From positions 1 to 64,000 of the forward strand of contig JAKEKT010000102.1 in the NCBI GenBank assembly GCA_021495925.1: DNA of 64,000 bases, written 5' to 3'. Position numbers and translations under genes: made by a program. The DNA comes from Diplodia intermedia (lineage: Eukaryota > Ascomycota > Dothideomycetes > Botryosphaeriales > Botryosphaeriaceae). The stretch's first letter is position 1, and each line of letters opens with the position of its first letter. The notes below the pieces were generated by a model. It was not told the origin of the DNA. It saw only the letters and a program-made list of their open reading frames with translations, and made no database searches. Positions 35,001-45,125 of this stretch are shown piece by piece.

Positions 35001-36204
35001 GAGACGAGCTATCACAAAACTCTCGAATTCTCAGTTGTCGCATTTGGTGAGTTTGTGATGCAAGGTTGGGTACAGCATACGACGGCGTCTGTCAGGGATC
35101 TGCAAAGCTTGCGGTCGGGCGTGTCTGTCTCTCCCTACGCTCGTGGACATGGAGGGGCATCGCGCTTCTTCCTTGTACCTTGCTGTCCACCTCTCCTGAA
35201 TGATACGGATCTGTTCCGGTGGGCTGCAGGGAAGGCCTTTGGCTACGCCCAACGCTCGCAGGCTTCCCCTGTCCGCGGATGGGACCGGCCGCGGCAATGA
35301 CAGTTGGGGAGGAGGGAACGGGCGCTTATAACGGATGCGACAGCTGGAAGACGCCGACACGCGCGACAGCTGGTGCCATTGGCTCGCTACGTTCCGAGAC
35401 GCGCGTCACTGGTTAACGGCGCGGGGAAGGGGTGTTCATCAACCGCGATGGCAGGATCGGATAGGCACTTTGGTGGAAACGAGGGATGGAAACGAGGGAT
35501 GGAAGGGAGATGATGCCACGAATGCCATTATTGTCGAACTGTCGGTGCTTCTCTTGTTTACCACATTCCAATCTGAGAGCCTGCGCATCATTGCTCGAGG
35601 CGAGCCAACTCTTAACTCGATGACGGCTCGCATATACAATGTCTGACTGTCGAATGGGTCTGCGATAAGACGAGTCTAGGGCCAGCTGAATCCTTCACCA
35701 TGGCTATCGTTCCGGTTTCACTTCAGTCCCATTGCAACACTGCCGACGCTTGCCACGAGGGCATCTCGAATGTCATTGCACCTCTCTTTTTTACTCCATT
35801 ATCTGATCTCCCGCCAAGCTAATCCGTTCAGCCCGTTTGTCCTTCACCTAACCGTCGTCCCGCATTTCGACCGTCCAGAAGAAAGCTCCGAACTGCATGG
35901 CATGGCAAAGCGCAATCGCAAACAACGAACGATAGCCACGATGATGCCGTTCTGCGGCGTTAAGCATGATGCAGGCCGCAAAGTGCAGTCCAAGATTGGA
36001 AAACAAGAGAGGAGATTCCCTCCGACCATGCCTTATCAGCCCACGAACCGTCCGCCGAGACCATCGCTCCGTCCTTCTCCCCATGGCCGTAAACAATTAG
36101 ACGTCGTCACCCGCTAACACGCTCTTCTCTCCATACTCTTTCTCGCTCTGTCTCTCTCCCCCTCTCTCCCTCTCTCACCTCCATCGACCAACCAACACCA
36201 AAAC

Positions 36205-37068
36205 CTAATTCTCGCCCCCAAACGTCGCCGCCGCCCCCCACGCCGCCGCCGCCGCCGCCTCCCTCTCCTCCTCCTCCTCCTCCTCCCCCCTCGCCGCGCA
36301 AACCGGACACTCGCCCTGCACGCGCACCGCGCCCCTCTCCACGCCCAGCCGGCGCACCTCGCACGCGTCCTGCCACACCACCAGGGCCCCGCCGCCCTCC
36401 TCCTTCTCCTCTTCTTCTTCGTCCTCCATCATCACACGGGTGTTCTTTGTCCGCCGGAACCAGCGCGAGGCGACGATGATACTCGATAGGAGCCAGCCGC
36501 GCAGCGACGACGACGGGTCGTGGCGCGCGACGCTCGGCGGCTGGCGGCGCTGCTGTTGCTGCTGGGCGGCGCGCAGGACGCGGGTGGCGTAGGCGGGGAT
36601 GATGGTTTTGGAGGGTGGGAGGGTGGGAGGGAGATGGTAGATGGGCAGCGGGTGGTGCCGGTGGGGATACTGGGGCGCTGCTGGGGTCGTCGATGGGAGG
36701 GGGGGAGGCGGTGGCGTGGTGGTGGTGGTGTTTTTGTTGTTGGTGCCGGTGACCGTGGCGCGGTGCTGGCTGGTGTTGTTGTTGGTCGAGTGGAAGCCAC
36801 CGCTGCTGGTGGTGGTGGTGGTGGTGGTGGTGGTGGCGCAGGCTCCGTTGCTGCGGGTGGATGTCTTCGTGGTCGACACCGTCTTGCTGCGCGTGGACGG
36901 TGGTGGGATTGAGGTGGTGGTGCTGTCGTCGTCCTTGATACTTGCTCCGTTTGAGTCGGGCGAGCTACCGTGGGAAGAGGAGGAGCCTGCGTAGCATTGC
37001 TTGTCGCAGGTGGAGATTATGTGGAAGGCTCCGCCGTAGCGATACAGGTAGGTGGTTGCTTTGCACAT
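36205..37068 (-). CDS. Low-complexity hypothetical protein
   Basis: A single open frame of 287 aa. It begins MCKATTYLYRYGGAF and contains cysteines at C2, C20 and C25, then long Ser/Thr-, Asn/Thr- and Pro-rich stretches, including nine consecutive Thr coded by a GGT/ACC microsatellite near 36810-36838. A short hydrophobic segment (GWLLSSIIVASRWF) lies near the middle. Next come an acidic run (MMEDEEEEEKEEGGG), a CPVCAARG pair of cysteines and an Ala/Glu-rich end. The N-terminal Cys and the later CPVC resemble small fungal hypothetical proteins that may bind zinc, but I cannot name a family. Repeat-rich composition makes the exact limits uncertain, and unseen introns are possible. Confidence 0.45.
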   Translation of the reverse strand: MCKATTYLYRYGGAFHIISTCDKQCYAGSSSSHGSSPDSNGASIKDDDSTTTSIPPPSTRSKTVSTTKTSTRSNGACATTTTTTTTTSSGGFHSTNNNTSQHRATVTGTNNKNTTTTTPPPPPLPSTTPAAPQYPHRHHPLPIYHLPPTLPPSKTIIPAYATRVLRAAQQQQQRRQPPSVARHDPSSSLRGWLLSSIIVASRWFRRTKNTRVMMEDEEEEEKEEGGGALVVWQDACEVRRLGVERGAVRVQGECPVCAARGEEEEEEEREAAAAAAWGAAATFGGEN

Positions 37069-38639
37069 TTCGGTTGAAGTGGGGTGGACGTAGGGAATTG
37101 GTAGGTGGGTCGGTTGAAGAGAGTTACAAGAGGAGCTCGAATGTTTAGAACCGACGGGGTTTAAGAGATTGGGCTATAGCAGTGAGTGTGGTCCAAGACC
37201 GAAGCCCCGTACAGCGACTGTGTTACTCGGAGGGTAACCCACCGTTGCTGGTTGGTAAGTGAGTGGCCTGGAAAGTGTTAGCACTGTTTCTGGGGGACTG
37301 GTGTTTGCACACTGACTGGGGATTTAGCTCAACTGATGGGATCAAGCCATCTAGTAACTTCATACGTGGTTGAGTCCCCTGTGTCGCAACCAACGCTGAT
37401 TCTTGGGCTGGCTATCCAAGGTCGTGACAAATGAACTGGTTCTCCATTGGAACCTCAACTAGCCGACGCACCAAAGCAACGTTCGCACATCATGGATGCA
37501 TCTCACGACTGAATCTCGCACCCACCTCCTCTATACCTAGGTATATCACTCTCACTATTGTTTACCTCGATTCAAGCGTTCGGATGCGCTCCCAGCCACT
37601 CTATACCGCCTCGTAACAGTCACGCATAGCCAAGGTACAACTGCCACAGTTCAGTAATTCCAACTTCATAGCTTTCTGTTTCCTTCTTTTACTAGGATCA
37701 CGATAAGTATCATTCCCGCATTTTACCATCGTGTACTACCTTTAGATGCGAACGAAATATCCTGAAACTCTTTCACCAAGTCTTCCAGTGTTCTTCAGAA
37801 ATGTTTTGACTTTATCATTGCTTGACTAGCAATTGTTCGATAGCCGACAGTCTAGCTGGTAGAATAAAGTGTACCTGCTGCTTTCTTTGGTCCTCTTCCA
37901 CCACTGCTTTGAACCGGACCTGGTATTACTATACTACAATAAAGATATCTAACTCTTGACTGCACAGGTTCACGAAAGCGGTGTTGGGAAAGCCCTGGTC
38001 CGATACAATTCCGCAGATTCAAGCCCCTCAACAACCCGAAAAACGTCTTGACTGGGAAACTCACAAATCAACTACTGTACGGAATAATTACGGAGGCGGG
38101 CGTTATCACCGCATTGCAAGAGGACACAGGCTACCGCTCCAGCTCCAGTGCCATACTCATCACTCAATATTGCGCCCTATCGTCATACAAAATCGATGAA
38201 GAAATCCATTTACTTCGCTTCACAAACTTCGCCATCGGGAAAATCTGGACTTCTAATAACTGCGAGAGAAAGGTCTATACCTCCTTTTTTGGGAACAACG
38301 GCAAAGGAAAGTGTGTTTGATGCACATGCCCCAAGCTCAAGGAGCTATCTGAATGAATAAGCACGGTGTCGCCCTAGACCGCGGATTGACATTTAACTAC
38401 CTTTCGGCATTGGATGAGCATTACGCTCTCATCGGAGTCGTACCAACGACCCTATTGCCTCTGTTTTGCACACAACTTATTCCACAGGCCAACACCGTAG
38501 AAACACGTGATATCAACACTTACTAATTTTTAGAACATTGGAGGACATTGTTGCACTGCGGTTCCAGCTCCGTGCTTCACTTCAGCAACAACCCGCGGCG
38601 ATACAAAGCAGCAAGATTTACGGATGAATAGTTTCTCAT
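37069..38639. other. Gene-free region, AT-richer than its surroundings
   Basis: Only short open frames without motifs occur. A tRNA-like segment at 37318-37379 was examined and rejected. Base composition drops relative to the GC-rich block to the left, and many frames are closed by TAA/TAG. This may indicate old, mutated repeat sequence, although no element was recognised. Confidence 0.4.
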
Positions 38640-38880
38640 TGAACCGTGATGAACTTGCAGCAAGTTGCGGATCGTGGAGGCTTTGAACCTCCGCGAGTGT
38701 TCACTTCCATCTGTTCGTTCCAGCTTTGTCGGAAGTGAATGCTGTTAGAGTATGCCAGGTGTCTCGCGATACATGCTGAAGTTATTCAAGCCATCCGCTG
38801 CTACTACTGATGCGCAACACATAACCGGGCTTTTCCGAGTAGTAAAGTGCACAGGGCGCAGCAGGCGCCCTCGCTACCTT
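38640..38880. ncRNA. Candidate structured RNA (hairpin-dense segment)
   Basis: Four hairpins lie within about 220 bp. They are AACTTG/CAAGTT at 38652-38666 (6 bp, 3-nt loop), an 8-bp stem with one G-U at 38673-38695 (loop CTTTGAA), a 12-bp stem with two G-U pairs at 38697-38742, and AGGGCGC/GCGCCCT at 38853-38871 (7 bp, 5-nt loop). The first three follow one another almost without spacers. A perfect C-box sequence GTGATGA occurs at 38646-38652 and D-box-like CTGA at 38776-38779 and 38807-38810, but stems inside a C/D guide would be unusual. Neither strand matches tRNA, 5S, U1-U6, RNase P or SRP landmarks that I know. The transcribed strand cannot be decided. Confidence 0.3.
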
Positions 38881-39558
38881 TACGATGCGCATGCAAAGCT
38901 GTCGTCAACGCAATGGGCTAGTCTATAAATTACAATCACTGGCTTCTCCCATCGATCGATCATCGCTGACTTGAGGAGATAGAGTACTCTGTCAATGAAG
39001 TCAAGACTCCAGAACATCGTGTCGTATCACTTGGCTCCGGTGAGGAAAGTAGTATTATTACTAACGAGCCTTTCAACTTGCCCCACAAACGTCATCGTGT
39101 CCCGGTTTCCGGATCGCAGCATCTGAGCAAATTAACTTTAGGCATCATTTACACATACCGTAGACGGCCACACTTTCTAATCCTGGTGCGCTCCGGCATC
39201 AGTAGCTCAACAATGGAGATCTTCAAATGAGCTCGTGATAATCCCATCGAACGGCCGTTGCCACAGGATGGGTTTGCTGGTAGCACAACCCCGAAAGTAG
39301 ATATCTGCTGTGGAATTATGACAATTCCTACAGCGTAATCCTCATGGAGATGGTGAAGCCTGAAATGGAGCCATCTTTATAAAGACTCTGGAGGAGTCTC
39401 CTAACCGGGCAAAACCCATTTTCGGTACTTGCTAGCCTATTCATAAGTGTGAATCGTAGACATAACAGCACGTAGGTAGATCACTGCCTGTTTGAGACTA
39501 CACGACCAAATCATTCATTGCAGAAGGTGATATCTAAGCATTTTTAAGCAAACCTCAC
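38881..39558. other. Gene-free spacer before the methylcitrate synthase 3' end
   Basis: No open frame of note and no recognised motif. It probably includes the 3' UTR of the minus-strand synthase gene. Confidence 0.4.
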
Positions 39559-41230
39559 TCACGCGCCACCGACCTGCTTGAGTATGCCTTCAAGGTTGAT
39601 ACTCTTCGGCCTTTCAATTGGCAGGCCCAGGGCACGGTCCCAGATCAGCTGGGCGAGGGGACCGAGACCACGGCTGACGCCGAAAGTCGCAGTGTAGTAG
39701 AGAGTCTCTTTGAAGCCGTAGTAGTGGAAAAGGACGCCCGACGAAGAATCGACATTGGGGAAAGGGTTCTTGGTCTGTAACATTGTTAAAATCTCCAAGA
39801 TAAATGTGCGACTGCAGGTGGACCGGGGACTTCGAGAATGCTTACCTTTCCATGCTCCGTGAGGACACCTGGAGCGATTTCAGAGTTTGCCTTGACCAGA
39901 CGGAAGACAGGGTCGTTTGCAATCTCCGGCCTTGCGGACGCGAAATCCATCAGAGCTTGGAAGCGAGGATCTGGCTTCCTGAGGACGGCGTGGCCATAGC
40001 CGGGGATAACACGGCCAGACTTCAGCGTTGTCCAAAGGTATTCCTTGATGTGGCTTTCAGTGAAATCATTGGGGATGGCCTCCTTCATCTGGATAATCCA
40101 ACGGAGCACTTCTTGAGCGGCAAGCCCGTGAAGCGGACCAGCAAGACCCTGAAGACCGGCGCTGTAGCTCAGGAACGGATCGCTGAGAGCGCTACCCACG
40201 AGATGAGTTGCGTGTGCCGAGACGTTGCCGCCCTCATGGTCTCCATGGAGCGCAAGGTACAGCCTCAGAAGGTCCTGGAAGCCTTCATTTTCCTTGCCGC
40301 CCTTGCCCAGCATAGCAGCGAAGTTGTAAGACCAATCCTGGTTCAGGTCAACTTCAGCGGGCAGTGAGCCTCCGCCCCTGTAGGCGTTTTGATAGATTTT
40401 GGCGGCAATGGTGGGGAGTTTGGCGAGGAGGGAGATGACATCGTCGAAGGTTGGCTCCCAGTACTCGGCTTTGTTAAGTCCCTGCTCGTATAGCTTTGCG
40501 AATTTGGACTCGTAGTTCAGCGCGGACACGGCGCAGGCGAACTGGGTCATGGGGTGAAGGTCCTTGGGGAAATCGTCAAGCATCTTTGAAACGAAGGCAG
40601 GAATTGCGGCCTTCTCCGCCAGCTCCCGCGAAAGTTTGCGAACCTGGGAGGTAGTGGGGACCTCGCCAGTAAGCAGAAGCCAGAACATGGCTTCAGGAAG
40701 CATTTCAGTGCCGCTGGTGCCCTTCGGGAGGACTTCCTGGCAGTCTTTGATTGTGCGGCCATGGAAGCGAATGCCCTCATTTGCATCGAGGACCGAGCCT
40801 TCCCAGACCATGGCCTTCAAGCCTCTGGATTTCGCCCCCGTCAGAGGCTGCTCAACGGTGAGGAAAGCGGACCACGTACCTCATTCCACCTAATGTGTTC
40901 TCGACCTTCAAGTCGCCAATCTTCTTATCCGCATGGCTCTTGACTTTCTTGAGCAGCTCGCGCTTTGCGGGAATGACCTTTGCGAGGGTCTCCTTGAGGC
41001 CAGGCTCGGAGGCGGAGGCATAGTTGCGGGAAGAGTCGCGGACTTGAACTGCGACGAGGAATGAGCAGCCGGGTAGGTTCGGCGCGGCAGCGGACAGGCT
41101 TACCAGAGGCGAGAGGTTTGACGGTGGAAGGCTTCGGTGGTGTCAGCGAATGGGGCAGATTTAGGAACTCTGCGGTGCTTACCCGTACGCTCCTGAGAGC
41201 TCTCGAGGCGGTGCGTGCGTTCAATGCCAT
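39559..41230 (-). CDS. mcsA: 2-methylcitrate synthase, mitochondrial
   Basis: Exons: 41230-41183, 41131-41104 (28 nt), 41048-40880, 40824-39846 and 39774-39559. This gives 479 aa with introns of 51-71 bp. A basic mitochondrial presequence (MALNARTASRALRSVR) leads into the citrate-synthase fold. Catalytic residues are present: His in LHGDHEGGN, His in PGYGHAVLR and Asp in FPNVDSSSG. Features typical of fungal methylcitrate synthase rather than the main citrate synthase are GIRFHGRTIKDCQ, LPKGTSGTEMLPEAMFW, DDFPKDLHPMTQ and the C-terminus LPIERPKSINLEGI. McsA condenses propionyl-CoA with oxaloacetate, the entry of the methylcitrate cycle, and also has citrate-synthase activity. The next gene, divergently transcribed, encodes the last enzyme of the same cycle, which supports the assignment. 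The ordinary citrate synthase is the main alternative. Confidence 0.88.
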
Positions 41231-41816
41231 GGGGAAGTGGGAGGTGAACAAGGAAGCAGTGGTCAATTGGAGTTCCGAAGCTGCTGCAGGCAGGCTGGGC
41301 GGGAGGATTGGGGTGAGGTGGGGATAGAGTTCAAATAGGACTCTGGCTGCAGCTCTACACAGGATCTGGCGGGCAGGCAGGAGGCGTGGGCGGCTCGTGG
41401 GAGGGAAGGGTTGCGTCGGCTTTGGAGCTGGCGTTGGCGTGCGGGGGCCCCAGACCTCGGCCCAGGGAGCTCTGACGTTGGCCGCCCCACTGCCACGGCC
41501 ACTGCTGCAACAGCATGCGGTCAACGGGAACCCCAGCCCTCCTCCGGCCTCGCACGCCCTCTCACCCGTCGCGTCTTCCGTTGCACCTCGGCGGCGGCGG
41601 CCCTGTTTCTGACCGCGATTGGGCGTGCCGCTTGCTGCCCTCAAGCACATCCACACGGAGCGCGCCGCTTGCACCCACAGCCGAGCTCCCGAGGGATCGC
41701 CGCCAAACTGTTACCTGTCCGCCGCTTGCCTCGAGCTTCATCTTTCCCTGACTGCTACAATTGCACCTGCAACCACCGTGTCGTTAAGCCCAGGACTCTT
41801 CCAAGGCATCCACGTC
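41231..41816. promoter_or_regulatory. Bidirectional promoter region of the methylcitrate-cycle pair
   Basis: There are 586 bp between the start codons of the synthase and the lyase. Co-regulation by propionate (or odd-chain fatty acid and branched amino acid catabolism) and carbon repression is expected from the pathway. I could not identify a specific operator by eye. Several GC-boxes and C/T-rich tracts are present, and there is no TATA box. Confidence 0.55.
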
Positions 41817-43793
41817 ATGTTCCGGAACGCGTCGCGAGCTCTCGCGCGTCGGGGCCGCTACACCGCACGCCTCAGTGCTCCGCCTTCTCTACTCCGCCCG
41901 CTTTCCACCTCCGTCGTCCGCATGACTCCGTCTACTCTAGGCGCCGTATCCCCGCCTGTATCGACAGCACTGCCAGCAGACTCGTTCCAGCTCCAGGCCG
42001 AGTCCAACAAGGCGGGCGATGCCGAGGAGGCACTGTTCGATGCCCAAGTGCAGCAAGTGAGAGATTGGTGGGCCTCGCCGCGTTACAAGGGTATCAAGCG
42101 CCCGTATTCCGCAGAGGATGTTGTGTCCAAGCGTGGTGCTTTGCAGCAGACATATCCGAGCTCACTGATGGCGCGGAAGCTGTTCAATCTACTCGAGGAG
42201 CGCGCTGCCGAAGGGAAGCCGGTACACACAAGTACGTTCATTGCCAATCCCTGAAATCGCTCCCTTAGACTTCAAAGCTGACAGCTTTTCGCAATAGTGG
42301 GCGCCATTGACCCCGTTCAAATGACACAGCAGGCCCCGAATCAAGAAATCCTCTATGTCTCTGGCTGGGCCTGCTCGTCCGTCCTGACCACCACCAACGA
42401 GGTCTCGGCAGACTTTGGCGACTATCCGTACAATACCGTCCCCAACCAAGTGCAACGACTGTTCAAGGCCCAGCAGCTCCACGACAGGAAGAATTGGGAC
42501 AACAGGCGGAAGATGACCAAGGAAGAGCGGGCCACCACGCCGTATGTCGACTACATGCGGCCAATTGTTGCCGATGGCGATACCGGCCACGGTGGCCTGT
42601 CGGCAGTCATCAAGCTTGCGAAGCTCTTCGCTGAGAATGGTGCCGCTGCGGTTCATTTTGAGGATCAGCTACATGGCGGCAAGAAGTGTGGCCACTTGGC
42701 GGGCAAGGTTCTCGTACCAACTGGCGAGCACATCAATCGTCTGGTTGCTGCCCGCTTCCAGTGGGATCTGATGGGAGGCGAAAACCTGGTCATCGCTAGA
42801 ACAGATTCGGAAAGCGGGAAGCTGCTGAGCAGTGCCATCGATGTCCGTGATCACGAGTTCATTCTCGGTGTAACTGAAGACGTAGAGCCATTGGCCGAAA
42901 CACTGCAAGAGATGGAGATGAAGGGTGCCAGTGGGGCAGAAATCGATGCCTTTGAGGCACAGTGGGTCAAGAACCACAAGCTGGTAACCTTTGATGAGGG
43001 CATGGGTTCCCCAAATCAGCCTGCCACCATGTTCGATCTGCTAACTGTTACAGCTGTTCTCGAACACCTCAAATCCGAAAACGCGTCCAAGCACGCAATT
43101 GACAGTTACTTCTCCGAAGTTGCGGCAAACCCGAACCTCTCCCTGAGCAAACGCAGAGCGCTCGCTTCCAACTATACCAGACGACCTGTCGTGTGGTCAG
43201 AAAACCTCCCTCGTACGCGTGAGGGATACTACCACTTCAAGGCAGGCCTTGCACCGGCAACAAAGCGTGCAATTGAATTTGCCCCTTATGCCGACCTGCT
43301 TTGGCTTGAAACGAAGGAGCCAAGTGTGGAGCTGGCAGCAGGCTTCGCAAAGGAAATCCACAAGGCTGTGCCTGGAAAGAAGCTGGTTTACAACCTAAGC
43401 CCAAGCTTCAACTGGATGGCACACGGCTTCACGGAAGAGACACTCAAGAGTTTCATCTGGGATCTGGCGAAACATGGCTTCGTTCTGCAACTCATCTCCC
43501 TTGCAGGCTTGCACTCGACTGCCACTATCACCAACGAGCTTTCAAAGGCTTACAAGGACGAAGGAATGCTAGCATACGTCAACCTCGTGCAGAAGCGCGA
43601 GAAGGAGACAGGCTGTGATGTCTTGACGCACCAGAAATGGAGCGGCGCGTCCTACATTGACGGTATCTTGGGCCACATCCAGAGTGGTTCAAGCGGAAGC
43701 AAGAGTATGGGTGAAGGCAACACCGAAACATGTAAGTTGGGACTATTCTTCTCAAATAATCGGGCAAGAGCTAACTAGAACTCAGCATTCTAA
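41817..43793 (+). CDS. mclA: 2-methylisocitrate lyase, mitochondrial (isocitrate lyase superfamily)
   Basis: Exons: 41817-42231, 42298-43731 and 43786-43793 (8 nt: two codons plus stop). This gives 618 aa. The N-terminus is Arg-rich and acid-poor (MFRNASRALARRGRY), a mitochondrial presequence of about 40-60 residues that cytosolic or peroxisomal isocitrate lyase lacks, and no peroxisomal SKL is present. The isocitrate-lyase superfamily core contains VSGWACSS, PIVADGDTGHGG (Mg-binding Asp), the catalytic Cys loop KKCGHLAGKVL, VIARTDSE, and NLSPSFNW with the LQLISLAGLHS region. 2-methylisocitrate lyase cleaves 2-methylisocitrate to pyruvate and succinate, the last step of the methylcitrate cycle. 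An in-frame ATG at 41619 would add 66 residues, but 41817 gives the better presequence. If the second intron is retained the protein ends 15 residues later at 43778 instead. Confidence 0.87.
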
Positions 43794-45125
43794 TTCCTCG
43801 AGTGAAATTCGGGTTTGAGACTTGATTCTACTGTACATATACCAGGCGGGGCGTAACCATGCGTAGAATGAAAACAAGAGCGGTGATATCTGTACAAGTG
43901 CGTCTGCTTTTCCATCGCGATTTTTATGTAACCTTGGTTGTTAAATTGTTCCGGCCCCGGCCAGGGATAGTGTCGCTATAACCGTCGCTCCCAACTTCCT
44001 TCATTTGTCGTAGCTCCGTGTATGATCTTGTCGTTTCACTTACGTGAAGAGGTGGAGCCAAAGTCTGGATGCATATTGATACGTTCGAAACCCGCATCTA
44101 CACCCAGATATTGGCTTCGACTGCCCATGCGGAGAGCATGGTGTCTTACAGGACCTAAAAGGGTTTTTTTTTTGTTTTGTTTTGTTTTTTGCAGCCCGCT
44201 GTGCCGCTATGTCACGGGATTCCTATTTGCGGAAAAGGAGGTCTGCACTTTTTGCTATCAAGCAACCAGCAAGTCCTGCTGCAGCTCATAGTGCGCTCTG
44301 CCGGATTTTCAGGCTGCACCCACACACCCTCACTGGACTAATTTTACTCCATGATTATCTAGAAATTCAGTTTGCCACAGCGTGCCTTTCAATCATCTAG
44401 TCTGTGTCCATCTTCTACGGTGAAGATTGGTCAGAGCAAGAACAGAAAGATAGGATCTAGCTGGAATTGGATTTCGGAGAAAAGTGACAGCACATGTTTC
44501 ACTTGGTTATTTTTTACGAGGTCTGCAGCTTCTGTTCTGCTGGGGTTGCGCCGAGGTATTGCCGCTGGCTATAGGCGTGGTTCATGCGTGGATCGGCCAG
44601 ACCGCGGGCAGCGATAAGGAGGCGGAAGCGCCGGGGCGGTGGCTTTGGAACAGGTGCAGAAAACAAGGGTGACGAATGGGCGACCAGATTTGCGGAGAAA
44701 AGAGGCTTTTGTGGTTGACGTCGGGCTCGACGAGTGGCCAGAGCGACCCAGCCCTACGCGCTTGCCCGAGTTTAGCCTGCACCGGAAGAGCGCAGCCTAG
44801 AGTTATTTTTTGACCGGGGTGCCACGGCCAAGGGTAAAAGAAATCCACCGCCTTCGCCGCCCACCCTTTCTTACCCCCACGGCTTCTTTTTTTCTTTGCG
44901 GTCTCACCTCTCCACTCTACCTGCGCGAGCAAGCCTACCCGTCTCAGGCTCGCCCGCTCTCTCCCTCGCGCTTCCAGCAGCGCCACTCGTGCCGCGTCCC
45001 GTCGCACGAATCTTCACCGCGCCCGCTGGTCCTCTCCCTGCGCCCCCCGTAAGCCCGCTGCTGCGCAGAGAGCCACGACACCCGGAGCGCTTGAGTTTCC
45101 TTCGATTTAAAAAGATACCCGGGTC
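43794..45125. other. Intergenic: lyase 3' UTR and eEF3 promoter/leader
   Basis: A T-rich run lies at about 44164-44190. From about 44880 the sequence becomes strongly pyrimidine-rich (CT tracts), as in leaders of highly expressed fungal translation genes. There is no supportable gene. Confidence 0.5.

Larger units (their letters stand above)
29027..36204. other. 7.2-kb region without a supportable gene
   Basis: The first kilobase is T-rich and fits a long 3' UTR of the Zn2Cys6 gene. Further on are GC-rich stretches with overlapping, domain-free open frames on both strands, simple repeats (listed separately) and a 13-bp tandem duplication at 35475-35500 (unit GGAAACGAGGGAT). The minus frames at 34690-34340 and 34961-34449 have more protein-like composition than the rest, but no motif or intron structure supports them. 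Nothing else was recognised. Confidence 0.45.

Noticed and set aside
37318..37379. tRNA-like segment starting GGGGATTTAGCTCAA and ending GGTTGAGTCCCC
   Set aside because: The box A/B resemblance is real, but one base of the T-loop is missing, the D stem does not pair and the acceptor and T stems share the same CCCC. At best it is a tRNA-derived relic.
38673..38695. T-arm-like hairpin on the minus strand (stem GGAGG, loop TTCAAAG)
   Set aside because: No matching acceptor 5' strand, D arm or anticodon arm lies upstream on that strand, so it is not a tRNA. It is kept only as part of the hairpin cluster.
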